Part shown: positions 63,503-64,000 of the stretch, in pieces
Position numbering within the stretch: the first letter of the stretch is position 1
Layout: every line of letters starts with the position of its first letter
Assembly (NCBI RefSeq): GCF_002847285.1
Contig: NZ_CP025407.1
Coordinates: 3,546,501-3,610,500 of the forward strand
DNA: 64,000 nt
Direction of reading: 5' to 3'
From: Streptomyces sp. CMB-StM0423
GTDB taxonomy: Bacteria > Actinomycetota > Actinomycetes > Streptomycetales > Streptomycetaceae
Notes under the pieces: generated by a model
The model's database searches: none
What the model saw: the letters and a program-made list of their open reading frames with translations, nothing else
Told to the model about the DNA's origin: nothing
Position numbers and translations under genes: made by a program

Positions 63503-64000
63503 ATGCACCCCCACAAGCAGGCGACCGTCACCGCTGCCGCACCGCCCTCCGCCGCCATGTCCGCAGCCATACCCGCCGCCCGCCCCTCCGCCGAGGACAC
63601 CGGTCTGCTGCGGCAGTGGGCGGCCGAGGGCGGGGCGCTCGAACTGCGGGCCAGGATCGTGCTGCTGGCCGGGCAGGGCATGCGGGACACCGACATCGCC
63701 CGGCGGCTCGGCGTCTCCCGGCAGACCGTCGGCACCTGGCGGCACAAGTGGGCGGACGAGGGCATCGCCGGGCTGCGGCACCGCGCCCGCCCCGGCCGGC
63801 CGGCCACCGTCGACGAGGCGGAGGTCATCGCCCGTACGCTCCTCGCCAGCGACGGCGCCGCCGCCTCCCGGGCCGTGGGCCGCGAACTGGGCCTGTCCCA
63901 CGCCACCGTGGCCGCCATCCGGCGCCGCTGGTCGGACCACCCGCCGGCCGACCCGCCGCTGCCCGGCTCCGACATCTGGGTCGTCGGCCTGTACGCGGAC
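63503..64000 (+). CDS. IS630-family transposase-like protein, N-terminal part (3' end outside window)
   Basis: From ATG 63503 (AGGAAGG upstream) the frame stays open to the window edge (166 codons). After an Ala/Pro-rich start it reads ALELRARIVLLAGQGMRDTD, IARRLGVSRQTVGTWRHKWA and DEGIAGLRHRARPGRPATVD, the HTH half of IS630/Tc1-type transposases. The visible end GSDIWVVGLYAD is the beginning of the catalytic domain. Either an insertion sequence or a domesticated relative; terminal inverted repeats are not visible within the window. It has a strong promoter of its own. Confidence 0.75.
   Translation, partial: MHPHKQATVTAAAPPSAAMSAAIPAARPSAEDTGLLRQWAAEGGALELRARIVLLAGQGMRDTDIARRLGVSRQTVGTWRHKWADEGIAGLRHRARPGRPATVDEAEVIARTLLASDGAAASRAVGRELGLSHATVAAIRRRWSDHPPADPPLPGSDIWVVGLYAD

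Overview
The sequence looks like chromosomal DNA from a Streptomyces-type actinomycete. GC content is very high with strong third-position GC bias, many genes start with GTG or TTG, TTA codons are rare and confined to a few genes, and AfsR/SARP regulators, Tat-exported glycosidases and STAND ATPases are typical of that group. All calls were made by reading the sequence; no database search was run.

Layout. 1-5.0 kb: the end of a DegT/DnrJ-type aminotransferase gene coupled to two amidohydrolase-fold genes, then two GNAT acetyltransferases, a truncated TetR gene and a methyltransferase. 5.2-25.6 kb: a RiPP gene cluster of thiopeptide/azole type. A 57-residue Ser/Thr/Cys-rich precursor (8191-8364, plus strand) sits beside a ten-gene minus-strand operon running from a SARP regulator (25500) through an E1-like leader-binding protein, YcaO, SagB-like dehydrogenase, split LanB dehydratase (two genes), PqqD-M50 membrane protease and ABC exporter to a second YcaO (8458). 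A LuxR-type regulator, an M20 peptidase and a 78-residue protein flank the precursor. The parts fit one pathway: leader recognition (E1-like and PqqD domains), Cys/Ser/Thr cyclisation (YcaO), oxidation to azoles (SagB), Ser/Thr dehydration (LanB halves), leader removal (M50 and/or M20), export (ABC) and control (SARP, LuxR).

25.9-32.5 kb: a tightly overlapping plus-strand operon of Ser/Thr kinase, J-like protein, GrpE-like protein, an Hsp70 with a long C-terminal extension, and a TPR/single-TM/OmpA-like protein. It looks like a self-contained signalling-chaperone module.

32.5-46.9 kb: a less GC-rich accessory region with decayed genes, a GT-B-like protein pair, three STAND ATPases (NB-ARC-TPR, SARP-NB-ARC-TPR, XRE-NACHT-LRR), a small two-TM protein divergent from the NACHT gene, and a frameshifted tyrosine integrase next to tRNA-Lys(TTT). 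I read it as a decaying integrated island carrying regulatory or defence-type ATPases.

46.9-64 kb: more ordinary chromosome: a secreted LamG protein, DEAD-box RNA helicase, a lipoprotein, small metallopeptidase, membrane metallophosphoesterase, three secreted glycoside hydrolases (GH97, GH99-like, GH95), an AzlCD exporter with divergent Lrp regulator, and the start of an IS630-type gene. Several gene ends carry near-perfect GC-rich hairpin terminators.
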